Assembly: GCA_028285625.1 (NCBI GenBank)
Contig: JANQOX010000014.1
Location: 62,001-126,000 of the forward strand
Reading direction: 5' to 3'
DNA length: 64,000 nt
DNA from: Myxococcota bacterium
Lineage (GTDB): Bacteria > Myxococcota_A > UBA9160 > UBA6930
The translations under genes and the position numbers were made by a program. The notes under the pieces were generated by a model, which searched no databases, was not told the origin of the DNA, and saw nothing but the letters and a program-made list of their open reading frames with translations. Shown piece after piece: positions 33,351-42,852 of this stretch (the stretch's first letter is position 1; each line of letters starts with the position of its first letter).

Positions 33351-33947
33351 GTGCCCCATGACTTGCACGGCATCGGGGGTTCGATGCTGAAGCTGGTGGC
33401 GCGGGTGCTCCTTCGCACGGCGGGATGGCGCGCGGAGGGCGGCCGCCCCGTGCCCGATCGCTACGTACTGATCGCGGCACCCCACACGAGCAACTGGGAC
33501 TTCGTCTGGCTGCTCGCGTTCGCGGCCTACTACGAGGTGCGCATGCAGTTCCTCATGAAACACACGCTGTTTCGCGGGCCGTTCGGGTGGGCGCTGCGCA
33601 AGCTGGGCGGCGTGCCCGTTCGCCGAGAGCGTCGCGGCAACCTGGTCGACGCCATGGCCCAGGTGTTCGACGACCCGCGGCCGCTGGCGCTGGTGATCCC
33701 CGCCGAGGGCACGCGCGGCTACGCGCCGCACTGGAAGTCCGGGTTCTACCACATCGCCCGCCAGGCCCAGGTGCCGATCGTGATGTCGTTTCTCGACTAT
33801 TCGCGCAAGGTCGGCGGCTTCGGGCCGGCCTTCGAGCCCAAGGGCGACGTGCGCGCCGACATGGACGAGATCCGCGCCTTCTACGCCGACAAGAAGGGCA
33901 AGTACCCCGAGCTCCAGGGCGACATCCGCCTCAAGGAGGAGATGTAG
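33351..33947 (+). CDS. Lysophospholipid acyltransferase-like protein (PlsC/LPLAT superfamily)
   Basis: A 198-aa protein. The acyltransferase H(x4)D motif is APHTSNWDF near residue 46, the acceptor or phosphate-binding segment is PVRRERRGN, and the EGT(R) motif is [20 protein letters not shown] near 120. These are motifs I to III of glycerol-phosphate acyltransferases in the short single-domain group. It would transfer an acyl chain to a lysophospholipid at the inner membrane. The start could be GTG 33351 (leaderless context) or ATG 33384. A transketolase gene follows after 145 nt. Confidence 0.83.
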   Translation: MPHDLHGIGGSMLKLVARVLLRTAGWRAEGGRPVPDRYVLIAAPHTSNWDFVWLLAFAAYYEVRMQFLMKHTLFRGPFGWALRKLGGVPVRRERRGNLVDAMAQVFDDPRPLALVIPAEGTRGYAPHWKSGFYHIARQAQVPIVMSFLDYSRKVGGFGPAFEPKGDVRADMDEIRAFYADKKGKYPELQGDIRLKEEM

Positions 33948-34092
33948 GCCGGCCCTGCCGGGCCAGGGTGCGCCCAGGCGCCCCGAGGCCTCCCCGGTCC
34001 GCCGTCGGCGCGCCCTGCCACCTTTCCCGTCGGTGGGGGGGCCGTTATCGTCCCGCCGTCTCTCCGCCCATCCTCCCCTAGATGGAGCCCTC

Positions 34093-36102
34093 ATGGCGAC
34101 CGAGCTGTCTCCCGAACTGCGCCGCAGCATCGAAAACACGATCCGCGGCCTCACCATCGATGCGGTCGAGCGCGCCGGCATCGGCCACCTGGGTGCGCCC
34201 ATGGGACTGGCGCGGCCGGTGTTCCAGCTGTGGGATCGGCACCTGCGCTTCGACCCCAGCGACCCCGACTGGGCACTGCGCGACCGCTTCGTGCTCTCGG
34301 CCGGGCACGCGTCGATGCTGCTCTACTCGCTGCTCCACCTCTTCGAGTACGAGCTGTCGCTCGACGACATCAAGGCGTTCCGCCAGCTCGGGTCGCGCAC
34401 GCCCGGGCACCCCGAGTTCGGCGAGACGGCCGGTGTCGAGATCACCACCGGCCCGCTGGGCCAGGGCTTCGGCCACGCCGTCGGCATGGCACTGGCGGGC
34501 CGCCTTGCGCGCGAGCGATTCGCCACGGGCAGCGAGGGTCCGGGACACCACTTCGTGTATGCGGTGGCCAGCGACGGCGATCTCATGGAGGGCATCTCCT
34601 ACGAGTCGGCCTCGCTCGCGGGGCACCTGGGTCTCGGCAACCTGATCGTGCTGTACGACGACAACCAGGTCACGATCGACGGGCCCACCAGCCTGACCTT
34701 CAGCGAAGACGTGCGCGCGCGCTTCGAGGCCCAGGGCTGGCACGTGCAGGGCGTGGACGGAGACGACACCGCCGGTCTCGACGCCGCGCTCGAGTCGGCG
34801 CGGGCCGAGGGCGGCCGCCCCTCCATCGTGATCACGCGCACCACCATCGGCGAGGGCAGCGGCTGGGCCGGCCTCTCGAAGGCCCACGGCGGCCCCTTCG
34901 GCGCCGACGAGGTGCGCGCCACCAAGGAGAATCTGGGCATCCCGCTCGATCCCGAGTTCTTCGTACCGGACGAGGCGCGTACCTACCTGGCCGGTCGCGC
35001 TGCCGCCAAGCGCGAAGCACGCGCGGCCGACGACACCCGGCTGTCGGCCTGGCGCGAGGCCGAGCCCGAGCGCGCGAAGGCGTGGGATGCGGCGCGTGGT
35101 CGAACGCTGCCCGCGGATCTGGCGGTCACGCTCGCCGACGGGCTCGAGGGCAAGGCCGACGCCACGCGCAAGCACTCGGGCTCCGTGCTCCAGAAGCTGG
35201 CCGAAGTGGCGCCCATCCTGGTAGGGGGCTCGGCCGACCTGGCGGGCTCGAACAACACCACCCTCAAGGGTGCGAGCGACGTCGGGCAGGGCGAGACGCC
35301 CTTCGCCGGCGGCAACGTGCACTACGGCATTCGCGAGCACGCGATGGCCGCCATCGTGAACGGCATCGCACTCGACGGCACCTTCTTGCCCTACGCGGGC
35401 ACCTTCATGGTGTTCAGCGACTACATGCGGCCGTCGATTCGGCTGGCCGCGCTCATGGGCATCCGCTCGACCTACGTGTTCACCCACGACTCGATCTTCG
35501 TGGGCGAGGACGGCCCCACCCACCAACCCGTCGAGCAGCTCGACGCGCTGCGCGCGATCCCGGGTCTCACGGTGTTCCGACCCGCCGACGGGCCAGAAAC
35601 GGCAGCCGCATGGGCCTACGTCGCGTCGCAGGCCGAGGGCCCGGTGGCGTTCGCGCTCTCGCGCCAGGGGGTGCCGGCCGTCGAGCGCGCCAAGCCGTTC
35701 GCGGCCGAGGACGTCTGGCGGGGCGCCTACGTGGTACGCGACCCGGCGAGTACCCCGGACGTGGTCGTGCTGGCCAGCGGCAGCGAAGTGCCCCTGGCGG
35801 TCGACACGGGCAAGAAACTCGAGGCCGAGGGCGTGCAGGCGCGCGTGGTCTCGGTGCCCAGCCTCGACCTGTTCACGCGTCAGCCCGACGACGTGATCGA
35901 CGGCATGGTGCCCCGCGACGTGCCCACCGTGGCCGTGGAAGCCGGTCTCGGCGAGAGCTACCGGCGGCTCGTCGGTCGCGACGGGCTGGTCTACGGCATG
36001 AAGGGCTTCGGGGCTTCGGCTCCCTGGAAGCACCTGGCCGACCACTTCGGCTTCACGCCCGACAAGCTCGCGGCGGCCATTCGAAGCCACCTGGGGCGCT
36101 GA
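34093..36102 (+). CDS. tkt: Transketolase
   Basis: A 669-aa full-length enzyme. The thiamine-diphosphate motif is [33 protein letters not shown], seen in parts, near residues 155-185. The metal and pyrophosphate contacts TTGPLGQG and the transketolase motif with [19 protein letters not shown]-like sequence ([19 protein letters not shown]) near 465 are intact, as is the catalytic glutamate in GIREHAM. The usual N-terminal SGHPGAPMG reads [10 protein letters not shown] here. It transfers two-carbon units in the pentose-phosphate or Calvin cycle. GGAG lies 5 nt before the ATG at 34093. A short membrane protein gene starts 3 nt after it. Confidence 0.94.
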   Translation: MATELSPELRRSIENTIRGLTIDAVERAGIGHLGAPMGLARPVFQLWDRHLRFDPSDPDWALRDRFVLSAGHASMLLYSLLHLFEYELSLDDIKAFRQLGSRTPGHPEFGETAGVEITTGPLGQGFGHAVGMALAGRLARERFATGSEGPGHHFVYAVASDGDLMEGISYESASLAGHLGLGNLIVLYDDNQVTIDGPTSLTFSEDVRARFEAQGWHVQGVDGDDTAGLDAALESARAEGGRPSIVITRTTIGEGSGWAGLSKAHGGPFGADEVRATKENLGIPLDPEFFVPDEARTYLAGRAAAKREARAADDTRLSAWREAEPERAKAWDAARGRTLPADLAVTLADGLEGKADATRKHSGSVLQKLAEVAPILVGGSADLAGSNNTTLKGASDVGQGETPFAGGNVHYGIREHAMAAIVNGIALDGTFLPYAGTFMVFSDYMRPSIRLAALMGIRSTYVFTHDSIFVGEDGPTHQPVEQLDALRAIPGLTVFRPADGPETAAAWAYVASQAEGPVAFALSRQGVPAVERAKPFAAEDVWRGAYVVRDPASTPDVVVLASGSEVPLAVDTGKKLEAEGVQARVVSVPSLDLFTRQPDDVIDGMVPRDVPTVAVEAGLGESYRRLVGRDGLVYGMKGFGASAPWKHLADHFGFTPDKLAAAIRSHLGR

Positions 36103-36105
36103 GCC

Positions 36106-36426
36106 GTGGGGGGCCTCGCACCGCTGCTGCAGGTGGCGATCGCCTGCGCGGGGCTTCTCGTGCTTGCGTGGCTCGGGGTCTCGTTCACGGGCGGAGCGGC
36201 AAAGAACCGGCTGGCCTGGCTCGCCACGCTCTGCATGTACGTGGGCTTCGCCAGCTTCTTCACCCACCTGTTCCTGGGCTCGATGGCCTCCGGTAGCTGG
36301 CCGGGCCGCATCGGCTTCGGCTTCCTGATGGGCATGTTCTGCGCAGGCGTGCTGGTGGCGACCGTGCGCACCCTCGGGTCGCTTCGCAGCGCCGGCGCAG
36401 CGGGCGACGTCGACGCCACCCACTAG
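36106..36426 (+). CDS. Small membrane protein of unknown function
   Basis: A 106-aa protein with three hydrophobic spans: residues 3-27 (LQVAIACAGLLVLAWLGVSF), 35-60 (LAWLATLCMYVGFASFFTHLF) and 66-92. The tail is short and polar. I recognise no family. The GTG start follows the transketolase stop as TGAGCCGTG, the same junction seen between the cation exchanger and FAD oxidoreductase genes, which suggests coupled translation. Its last bases (ACCCACTAG) are repeated downstream around a 36-bp palindrome. Confidence 0.65.
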   Translation: MGGLAPLLQVAIACAGLLVLAWLGVSFTGGAAKNRLAWLATLCMYVGFASFFTHLFLGSMASGSWPGRIGFGFLMGMFCAGVLVATVRTLGSLRSAGAAGDVDATH

Positions 36427-36445
36427 CACCCCGCGACCCACTAGC

Positions 36446-36481
36446 GGGGACGTTCTTGCGCAATTGCGCAAGAACGTCCCC
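36446..36481. repeat. 36-bp perfect palindrome (REP-like or small mobile palindromic element)
   Basis: GGGGACGTTCTTGCGCAA is followed immediately by its exact reverse complement. ACCCACTA occurs upstream (36418-36425 and 36437-36444) and again downstream (36488-36495). It lies between convergent genes and could also act as a transcriptional stop, but it has no T tract. It differs from the GC hairpins used as terminators elsewhere here. Confidence 0.85.
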
Positions 36482-36505
36482 ACTCACACCCACTAATCTC
36501 CCCAC

Positions 36506-39500
36506 TCAGTGGAAGTCGTGGGAGCCGGGGAGGGTGCTGCCGAGGTCGAGGGGGCGTAGGTCGCGGACACGGACGTGGACCACGCCGTCCACGTTCTGCA
36601 CGGGGCCGGCGATCTCGAGCATGGCGGCGGTGTGCAGCGGGGCGCGAAAGCGCTCGAACTCGTCGGGCATCATCACGCCGTTGGTGGTGCCGGTCTCGTC
36701 CTCGAGGGTGAGAAAGCAGACGCCGCTGGCCGAACCCGGGCGCTGGCGCACGATCACGTGCCCGGCGGTGCGGACGAAGCGGCCGTTGGGCACGTCGCGC
36801 ACCTCGCGGGTGGCGAGTACGCCCCGCTTGCGCAGCCCTTCGCGCAGGTGCGCCATCACGTGCGGGCCGGTCGTGATGCCGGTGGTGCGGTAGTCGGCCA
36901 GCGTGTCTTCGAGCGGCGAGAGCTCGGAAAGAGGGGAGGGCGCATCGGCGCCGGTGGGCTCGGCCCCGGCAAAGAGCGAGCGCGGATCGCGCTCGACGGC
37001 GGCCACCTGCCAGAGCGCCGCGCGTCGCCCGCCGGCGCGTGCGTCGATGCCGTGCAACGCCCCCGACTCGGCCAGGGCCTCGATCTCGTGGCGCTTCGGG
37101 GCGGCGCGTCGCGCCAGGTCGGCCGTGCCCGCGAAGGGGCGTCTGCGCCGTTCGACGGCAAGACGCTGCCCGGTGTCGGCCGAGAGCTGCCGCACGTAGC
37201 GAAGCCCGAGCCGCACGCAGGGGGGGCCGGGTGCGTCGCTCTCGAGGGTGCAGCGCCAATCGCTGTGCGCCACGTCGATGGGCCGCACGGCCACGCCGTG
37301 GCGCTGGGCGTCCTTCACCAGGGTGGCGGGGTTGTAGAAGCCCATGGGCCAGGCGTTGAGCATGCCGGTCAGGAACGCCGCGGGGTGGTGCGCGCGCAGG
37401 TAGGCCGACGCATACGCGATCAGCGCGAACGAGGCCGAGTGCGATTCGGGGAACCCGTAGAGCGCGAACGAGGTGATGCCGCGCACCACCTCTTCCTGCG
37501 CCTCGCCGGTGATGCCGCGGGCGGTCATGCCCGCGCGCAGGCGCTCCTCGATGCGCTCCATCTTCTCGACCGAGCGCTTGAAGCCCATGGCCCGGCGCAG
37601 CTCTTCGGCCTCGCCACCGGTGAAGCCCGACGCCTCCATGGCCAGCCGCAACAGCTGCTCCTGGAAGATCGGCACGCCGAGCGTGCGCTTCAGGATGGGC
37701 TCGAGCGAGGGATGCGGGTAGATCACCGGCTCGCGTCCTGCGCGGCGGTTGAGATAGGGGTGCACCATCTGTCCCACGATGGGGCCCGGGCGGATGATCG
37801 CGATCTCCACCACCAGGTCGTAGAAGCAGGCGGGCTTCATGCGCGGCAGCGTCACCATCTGCGCGCGGCTCTCGATCTGGAACACACCGACCGTGTCGGC
37901 GCGCTGGATCATCGCGTAGGTCTTGGGGTCGTCCGGCGGCAGGTGGGCGAGGTCGATGGCCACCCCCTCGTGCGCCTCGATCAGCGGGATCGTCTCTTCC
38001 AAGGCCTGGAGCATGCCGAGGCCGAGCAGGTCGATCTTGATGAGCCCCAGGTCTGCGCAGTCGTCCTTGTCCCACTGGATGACGCGGCGCCCCTCCATGG
38101 CGGCGGGCTCGATGGGCACGGCCTCGTCGAGCCGCCCCGCGGCGATCACGAGCCCGCCGGTGTGCTGCCCCAGGTGTCGCGGGAGCCCGCGCACCTGCTC
38201 GACCAGGTCGAGCAGCAGGGCGATGCGCGGAGACTCGGGGTCGACCTTGGCCTGGCGCAGCATGGCGGGCAGGTCGTCCATGCCCTCGCGAAAGCGCAGG
38301 CCGCCCAGCAGCTTGGCCAGCCGGTCGAGTGCACGCTCGGCCATGCCGAGGACCTTGCCCATCTCGCGTACGGCCGAGCGCGTGCGGTAGCTGATCACCG
38401 TGGCGGTCATGCCCACGCCGTGGGGCCCATAGCGGTCGTAGACGTACTGGATGACCTCTTCGCGCGGGTCGCCCGAGGGCAGGTCGAGGTCGATGTCGGG
38501 CCACTCGCCGCGCTCTTCGGAGAGAAAGCGCTCGAACAGCAGCTCCATGCCCACGGGATCGACCGCGGTGATCGCGAGCGCGTAGCAGACGGCGCTGTTG
38601 GCAGCGGAACCGCGGCCCTGCACCAGGATGCCCTCGTCTCGCGCGTGGCGGGCGATGTCGTGGACGATCAGGAAGTAACCGGCCAGGTCGAGCTTGGCGA
38701 TCACCGCAAGCTCGTGCTCGAGCTGCGCACGCGCGCGCCGCGGCAGGGGGTCGCCGTAGCGGCTGCGCGCGCCCTCGAAGGTGAGGCGCCGAAGCCAGCT
38801 GTCCTGGTCGTGGCCGCCGGGTACGGGAAAGGCGGGGAAGCGGTACTCGAGGTCGGCCAGGCTGAAGGCACAGCGCTCGGCGATCTCGCGGGTGGCGCGC
38901 ACCCACGCGGGCTGATCGGCAAAGCGCGCGGCCATTTCTTCGGGGCGGTGCAGCACGCGCTCGCCGTTGGCGAGCAGCACGCGGCCCGCGCGGTCGAGCG
39001 TGGTCTTGGCGCGCAGGCAGGCAAAGGCGTCGAGCAAACGCCTGCCCTGGGGCCGCGCCACGCGCACGTCGCCGGTGGCCACCACCGGAACCCCCTGGGC
39101 CTGGGCCAGGTCGATGGCACCGCGGCAGGCCGCCTCGAGCCCGCGGTCGCGCGCACGGGCCACGGCCAGCCAGGTGCGCCCGCCGAAGCAGGCTCGAGCG
39201 CGGTCGAGAAACGCCGGCGTGAGCGTGGCCTGGGCGGGCACCAGGGCCACCAGATCACCGGCGGCGTCCTCCACTTCGTCCCACGACACGCGCGCCTCGC
39301 CCTTGGGTGCGTTGCCCTGGGCCGTGGTGAGCAGGCGCGCCAGGTTGCGCCAGCCCCGCGGCGACTCGGCCAGCAATTGCAGCGGCAGGCCCTCCACGTC
39401 CGACAGCTCGGCCCCGTGGATCTCGCGCACACCGCTCGCCTGGCAGGCCCCATGAAAGCGCGGCGAGCCGTAGAGCCCATCGCGATCCGACAGCGCCAGG

Positions 39501-39622
39501 GCCTGATGGCCCAGCTCTCCGGCTCGCTCCGCCAGATCTTCGGGGTTCGAGGCGCCCTCGAGAAACGAGAAGGCGCTGCGGGCGCGCAGCTCGACGTAGT
39601 CGCTCGGGGGGGCCGGGCACAT
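36506..39622 (-). CDS. dnaE2: Error-prone DNA polymerase III alpha subunit
   Basis: A 1038-aa C-family polymerase of DnaE2 length. The PHP domain starts at YVELRARSAFSFLEGASNP. The catalytic palm has VQGRGSAANSAVCYAL near residue 340 and the aspartate triad region PDIDLDLPSGDPREEVIQYV. Middle motifs include HTGGLVIAA and LLGLGMLQAL; the C-terminus has an OB-fold region (HVIVRQRPGSASGVCFLTLED). DnaE2 performs translesion synthesis with ImuA and ImuB. The ATG at 39622 is chosen because the frame upstream to 39658 is promoter sequence. That promoter carries a CGAAAA direct repeat also found at imuA, so damage-induced co-regulation is likely. Confidence 0.93.
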   Translation of the reverse strand: MCPAPPSDYVELRARSAFSFLEGASNPEDLAERAGELGHQALALSDRDGLYGSPRFHGACQASGVREIHGAELSDVEGLPLQLLAESPRGWRNLARLLTTAQGNAPKGEARVSWDEVEDAAGDLVALVPAQATLTPAFLDRARACFGGRTWLAVARARDRGLEAACRGAIDLAQAQGVPVVATGDVRVARPQGRRLLDAFACLRAKTTLDRAGRVLLANGERVLHRPEEMAARFADQPAWVRATREIAERCAFSLADLEYRFPAFPVPGGHDQDSWLRRLTFEGARSRYGDPLPRRARAQLEHELAVIAKLDLAGYFLIVHDIARHARDEGILVQGRGSAANSAVCYALAITAVDPVGMELLFERFLSEERGEWPDIDLDLPSGDPREEVIQYVYDRYGPHGVGMTATVISYRTRSAVREMGKVLGMAERALDRLAKLLGGLRFREGMDDLPAMLRQAKVDPESPRIALLLDLVEQVRGLPRHLGQHTGGLVIAAGRLDEAVPIEPAAMEGRRVIQWDKDDCADLGLIKIDLLGLGMLQALEETIPLIEAHEGVAIDLAHLPPDDPKTYAMIQRADTVGVFQIESRAQMVTLPRMKPACFYDLVVEIAIIRPGPIVGQMVHPYLNRRAGREPVIYPHPSLEPILKRTLGVPIFQEQLLRLAMEASGFTGGEAEELRRAMGFKRSVEKMERIEERLRAGMTARGITGEAQEEVVRGITSFALYGFPESHSASFALIAYASAYLRAHHPAAFLTGMLNAWPMGFYNPATLVKDAQRHGVAVRPIDVAHSDWRCTLESDAPGPPCVRLGLRYVRQLSADTGQRLAVERRRRPFAGTADLARRAAPKRHEIEALAESGALHGIDARAGGRRAALWQVAAVERDPRSLFAGAEPTGADAPSPLSELSPLEDTLADYRTTGITTGPHVMAHLREGLRKRGVLATREVRDVPNGRFVRTAGHVIVRQRPGSASGVCFLTLEDETGTTNGVMMPDEFERFRAPLHTAAMLEIAGPVQNVDGVVHVRVRDLRPLDLGSTLPGSHDFH

Positions 39623-39627
39623 CAGTC

Positions 39628-39658
39628 TATTTTCGTCTTGTTTTCGCCTTCGCGTCAA
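39628..39658 (-). promoter_or_regulatory. Candidate damage-response promoter of dnaE2
   Basis: Reading the minus strand: TTGACG (39658-39653), then CGAAAA at 39646-39641 and again at 39635-39630, 11 nt apart, then AAAATA (39633-39628) five bases before the ATG. The same arrangement precedes imuA. No ribosome-binding site is present, so the mRNA would be leaderless or nearly so. Confidence 0.65.
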
Positions 39659-39719
39659 GCGGGATCTACGGGGCAGCCTGTCTCTGGCAGCCGTGCGCCG
39701 GTCCGCTCATCCTCCCCAC

Positions 39720-40097
39720 GTGCCCGAGCGCCCCTTGACCGTGCTGGTCGCCGACGATGAGCCCGCGCTGCTGCGTCTGGTGACCCGGCTGCTCGAGCCC
39801 GAGGGGTTCCGTGTGTTGCCGGCCGCCGATGGGACCGAGGCGGCGGCCCTGCTGGCCACGGCCGATCCCTGCGTCGAACTCGTCCTGCTCGACGCCGGGC
39901 TCCGGCCCCAGGGCGCCGACCCGATCCTGAAAACCATTGCCGAAGAGGGGCTGCGGGTCGGCGCGGTGCTGATGAGCGGCAGCCGCCTGTCCGACGCGGC
40001 GCGCGGCTTGCTCGACGTCTGCGGTGGCCGCTACATCGCCAAGCCGTTCGCGCCCGACGACCTGGTCGAGGCGCTGCGCGCGGTCGCCCCGGCGTGA
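39720..40097 (+). CDS. Stand-alone response-regulator receiver domain protein
   Basis: A 125-aa single receiver domain. LTVLVADDEPALLRL carries the acidic pocket, VLLDAGLRP the phosphoacceptor aspartate near residue 60, LMSGSR the switch Ser, and YIAKPFAPDDL the conserved Lys-Pro. There is no output domain, so it is a CheY/Spo0F-like relay. The GTG at 39720 (preceded by CATCCT six bases upstream) removes a poorly conserved extension from the GTG at 39693. The next gene overlaps its stop as GTGA. It is divergent from dnaE2. Confidence 0.8.
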   Translation: MPERPLTVLVADDEPALLRLVTRLLEPEGFRVLPAADGTEAAALLATADPCVELVLLDAGLRPQGADPILKTIAEEGLRVGAVLMSGSRLSDAARGLLDVCGGRYIAKPFAPDDLVEALRAVAPA

Positions 40098-41047
40098 AGT
40101 CCGACCGTCGGTCCCTCGCGACGGGGGTCGGCCGCACCGCGATCGCCTGGCTCACCTATCCGTCGGCGTTGATCGGGTCGGTCTGGCTCGGAGGTGGGCT
40201 GCTCGACGGCGGCCTCTCGCCCGCCGGCACCGTGGCTTGCGTCGGCGCTGCCTTCCTCGTGCTGTGCTTCGCGCTCGAGCGTGTCTCGCCCGAGACGCCC
40301 CGCTGGGACTGGTCGCGGCTCGAGCTGCGCACCGACGCGCTTCATGCGCTGCTCACCAACACGATTCCCTCGGCGCTTTTTCGGCTGCTCTTCTACAGCG
40401 GGTTGGTCGGTCTCGCGGACGCGTTCGACCAGCGACTCGGTTCCTCGCTCTGGCCCGACGGGGCGCCGCGGCTCGTGCAGCTCGCGCTCGCGCTGCTGCT
40501 GGCCGAGGCCGCCGCCTACGCGATCCACCGCGGGCTCCATCGCTCGCGCCTGTGGCCGCTGCATGCGGTGCATCACAGCTCGCGGCGCTTCTACTTCCTG
40601 CTGGCGGCGCGCAAGCACCCGATTCAGGCGTTCGTCACCTATGGGGGCCGGCTCTCGGTGCTCTGGGTCGTGGGTGTTCCGGCCGACGTGATCGCGCTCT
40701 ACACCTGCCTCGCTGCAGCGGCCAGCTACGTGCAGCACGCCAACCTGCACCTGCGTACCGGTGTGCTCGGCTGGGTGTTCGCCACGCCCGAGTTGCACCG
40801 ATTGCATCACGGCCGCGAGCCGAGCGCCGCCAACTGCAATTTCGGCGACGTCCTCATCGTCTACGACGTGCTCTTCGGCACGCGCCGGACGCCGCCCCCC
40901 GCCGAAGCGCTGCACGATGGCCTGGGCCTTCCCGACGAGATCGCCGTGGATCACCACTACCGCGGGCACCTGGCGCTGCCCTTCGTGTGGCCCGCTTCGG
41001 CTCCGGCCGCCGACACTGCCGGCGGTGCGTCCTCCGACTCGAGCTAG
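40094..41047 (+). CDS. Sterol desaturase/fatty acid hydroxylase superfamily protein
   Basis: A 317-aa membrane protein with four or more spans and the di-iron histidine clusters of the family: AIHRGLHRS near residue 148, LHAVHHSSRRF near 162, and ELHRLHHGREP near 240. It would hydroxylate or desaturate a lipid using oxygen. The GTG start overlaps the receiver-domain gene by 4 nt, an unusual pairing that could place the enzyme under signalling control. The stop shares CTAG 41044-41047 with the convergent peptidase gene. The substrate is unknown (sterol, hopanoid, carotenoid or fatty alcohol are possible). Confidence 0.83.
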   Translation: MKSDRRSLATGVGRTAIAWLTYPSALIGSVWLGGGLLDGGLSPAGTVACVGAAFLVLCFALERVSPETPRWDWSRLELRTDALHALLTNTIPSALFRLLFYSGLVGLADAFDQRLGSSLWPDGAPRLVQLALALLLAEAAAYAIHRGLHRSRLWPLHAVHHSSRRFYFLLAARKHPIQAFVTYGGRLSVLWVVGVPADVIALYTCLAAAASYVQHANLHLRTGVLGWVFATPELHRLHHGREPSAANCNFGDVLIVYDVLFGTRRTPPPAEALHDGLGLPDEIAVDHHYRGHLALPFVWPASAPAADTAGGASSDSS

Positions 41048-42852
41048 ACCTCGGCCAGCCGCTCGGCCTCGTCGACCATGCCTTCGAGGATGCGCAGGCC
41101 GCCCTTCCAGAAGGCCGGGTCGGTGATGTCGAGCCCCACCTTCGAGACCAGGGCCGGCGGGCTGTCGGATCCGCCGGCGGACAGCAGCTCGAGGTAGCGC
41201 GGCACGAAGGCATCGCCCTCTTCGTCGTAGCGCGCCACCAGCGCCAGTACGAGCAGCTCGCCGAAGGCATAGGCGTAGCAGTAGAAGGGCGAGTGCACGA
41301 AGTGCGGGATGTAGAGCCACCACCACGCGTAGTTCTCGGTCAGCGTGACGGCATCGCCCAGCATGGGCTGGTTGGCCTCGAGCCACAGCTCGTTCACGCG
41401 CTCGATCGCCAATTCGCCCTCGGCGCGCCGCGCCTGGTGGAAGGCCTGTTCGAAGCGGGTCATCGACACCTGGCGGAACACCGTGGCGAAGCTGTCTTCG
41501 AGCTTGCCGCAGAGCAGCCGCAGGCGCGTCTGGGGGTCGGTCTCCTCCCGCATCAGCCGTCGGAAGACCAGCATCTCGCCGAACACGCTGGCCGTCTCGG
41601 CGGTGGTGAGCGGCGTGTCCTGCTCGAAGAGACCCCGTTCGCGGGCCAGGTACTGGTGCACCCCGTGCCCCAGCTCGTGGGCCACCGTCATCACGTCCCG
41701 CAGGTTGCCGGTGTAGTTGAGCAGCACGTACGGGTGCACGCTCGGCACGGTACTCGCCGAGAAGGCGCCGCCGCGCTTGCCCTCACGCAGCTCGGCGTCG
41801 ATCCAGCGCTCGTCGAAGAAGCGCCGGGCGATGTCGGCCATCTGAGGCGCGAAGTCGCCGTAGGCCCCGAGCACCAGGTCGCGCGCGTAGTCCCAGTCGC
41901 GCGTCTCCTGGACGTCGAGCAGCGGCGCATAGCGGTCGTAGTCATAGAGGGGCTCGAGGCCCAGCAGCTTGCCCTTCAAGCGGTAGTAGCGGTGGACCAG
42001 CGGAAAGGCCTCTTCCGAAGCCGTCATCAGCGCCCGGACCGATGCGCCGTCGATCTCGTTGGCCAGGTTGCGCTCGTCCATGGCGTCGTCGTAGCGGCGC
42101 AGGCGGTCCTCGACGGCCTTGCTCTGCACGAGCGTGTTGAAGATGAACGACAGCACCCGGCTGTTCTTCTTGAGCCCGTCGGTCAGGCCCTCGGACGCGG
42201 CCTTGCGGCGGTCGCGGTCGGGCTCGTAGAGCATCGCCAGGACTTCTTCTTCGGACAGCTCCGCGCGTTCGCCGTCGACCTGCACGTCGAAGCGCGCAGC
42301 CCCCATCACCTCGTCGAACAGCCGCGCAAAGGCGCGAGGGCCGGTGTTGGCGGCCTCTTCGAGGATGCGCTCTTCGGGCTCGGTGAGGACGTGCGGCCGG
42401 TAGCGGCGGAGCGACTCGAGCAGGTGCCGGCGGCCGGCGAGGGCCTCGTCGGCGAGCAGGCGGTCGCAGCGCGCGGGGTCGACGGCGACCCACTCGAGCT
42501 CGAAGAACACGAGCGCGTTGCGCACCTGGCTGCCGCGCTCTTGCACGCGCTGAAGCAGCGCGCCATGGGCGGGCGCCTGGGTGTCGTCGGCGAATAGCAG
42601 GCCTGCAAAGACGTTCGCCCGCGCGAGCGGCTCCTGGAGGGCCTCGTACTCGTCGAGCGCCTCCACCAGCTCCGTGGCGTTCAGCACGGCGACGCGGTCC
42701 CGGTAGGTCTCCTGAAACGCGTCGGCGCGGCGCACGGCTTCGTCGAGGGCGGCATCGAGGGCCGGGTCGTCCGGGCCCGCGAACAGGTCGCCCAGGTTCC
42801 AGCGCACGCCCGCAGCCGGACCGGCGCCTCGGCCGTTGGTGGAGTCGTTCAC
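41044..42852 (-). CDS. pepF: Oligoendopeptidase F (M3 family metallopeptidase)
   Basis: A 602-aa cytoplasmic metallopeptidase. The zinc motif is VAHELGHGVHQYLA near residue 390, with the third ligand Glu in TAETASVFGEMLV. The N-terminal GVRWNLGDLFAGPDDPAL and C-terminal YAYAFGELLVLALVARY are typical of PepF. It cleaves short peptides. The first in-frame start is GTG at 42852. This overlaps, as GTGA, the stop of a nine-codon reading frame beginning at 42878, which has its own TANNNT-type promoter. Translation of pepF may therefore depend on reinitiation. Confidence 0.88.
   Translation of the reverse strand: MNDSTNGRGAGPAAGVRWNLGDLFAGPDDPALDAALDEAVRRADAFQETYRDRVAVLNATELVEALDEYEALQEPLARANVFAGLLFADDTQAPAHGALLQRVQERGSQVRNALVFFELEWVAVDPARCDRLLADEALAGRRHLLESLRRYRPHVLTEPEERILEEAANTGPRAFARLFDEVMGAARFDVQVDGERAELSEEEVLAMLYEPDRDRRKAASEGLTDGLKKNSRVLSFIFNTLVQSKAVEDRLRRYDDAMDERNLANEIDGASVRALMTASEEAFPLVHRYYRLKGKLLGLEPLYDYDRYAPLLDVQETRDWDYARDLVLGAYGDFAPQMADIARRFFDERWIDAELREGKRGGAFSASTVPSVHPYVLLNYTGNLRDVMTVAHELGHGVHQYLARERGLFEQDTPLTTAETASVFGEMLVFRRLMREETDPQTRLRLLCGKLEDSFATVFRQVSMTRFEQAFHQARRAEGELAIERVNELWLEANQPMLGDAVTLTENYAWWWLYIPHFVHSPFYCYAYAFGELLVLALVARYDEEGDAFVPRYLELLSAGGSDSPPALVSKVGLDITDPAFWKGGLRILEGMVDEAERLAEV

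Noticed and set aside
34082-34645. Start of the transketolase at the ATG at 34082
   Set aside because: That ATG is in a different frame; the ATG at 34093 has GGAG at proper distance and opens the conserved protein.
36446-36481. The 36-bp palindrome as an ordinary intrinsic terminator
   Set aside because: It lacks a T tract, is perfectly symmetric without a loop, and differs from the GC hairpins that follow other operons; a REP-like identity fits better, though a secondary terminator role is possible.
36575-39760. Very long plus-strand open frame opposite dnaE2 (over 1000 codons)
   Set aside because: It mirrors dnaE2 codon structure, its translation is rich in His, Arg and Gly without any domain, and dnaE2 has full catalytic motifs on the other strand.
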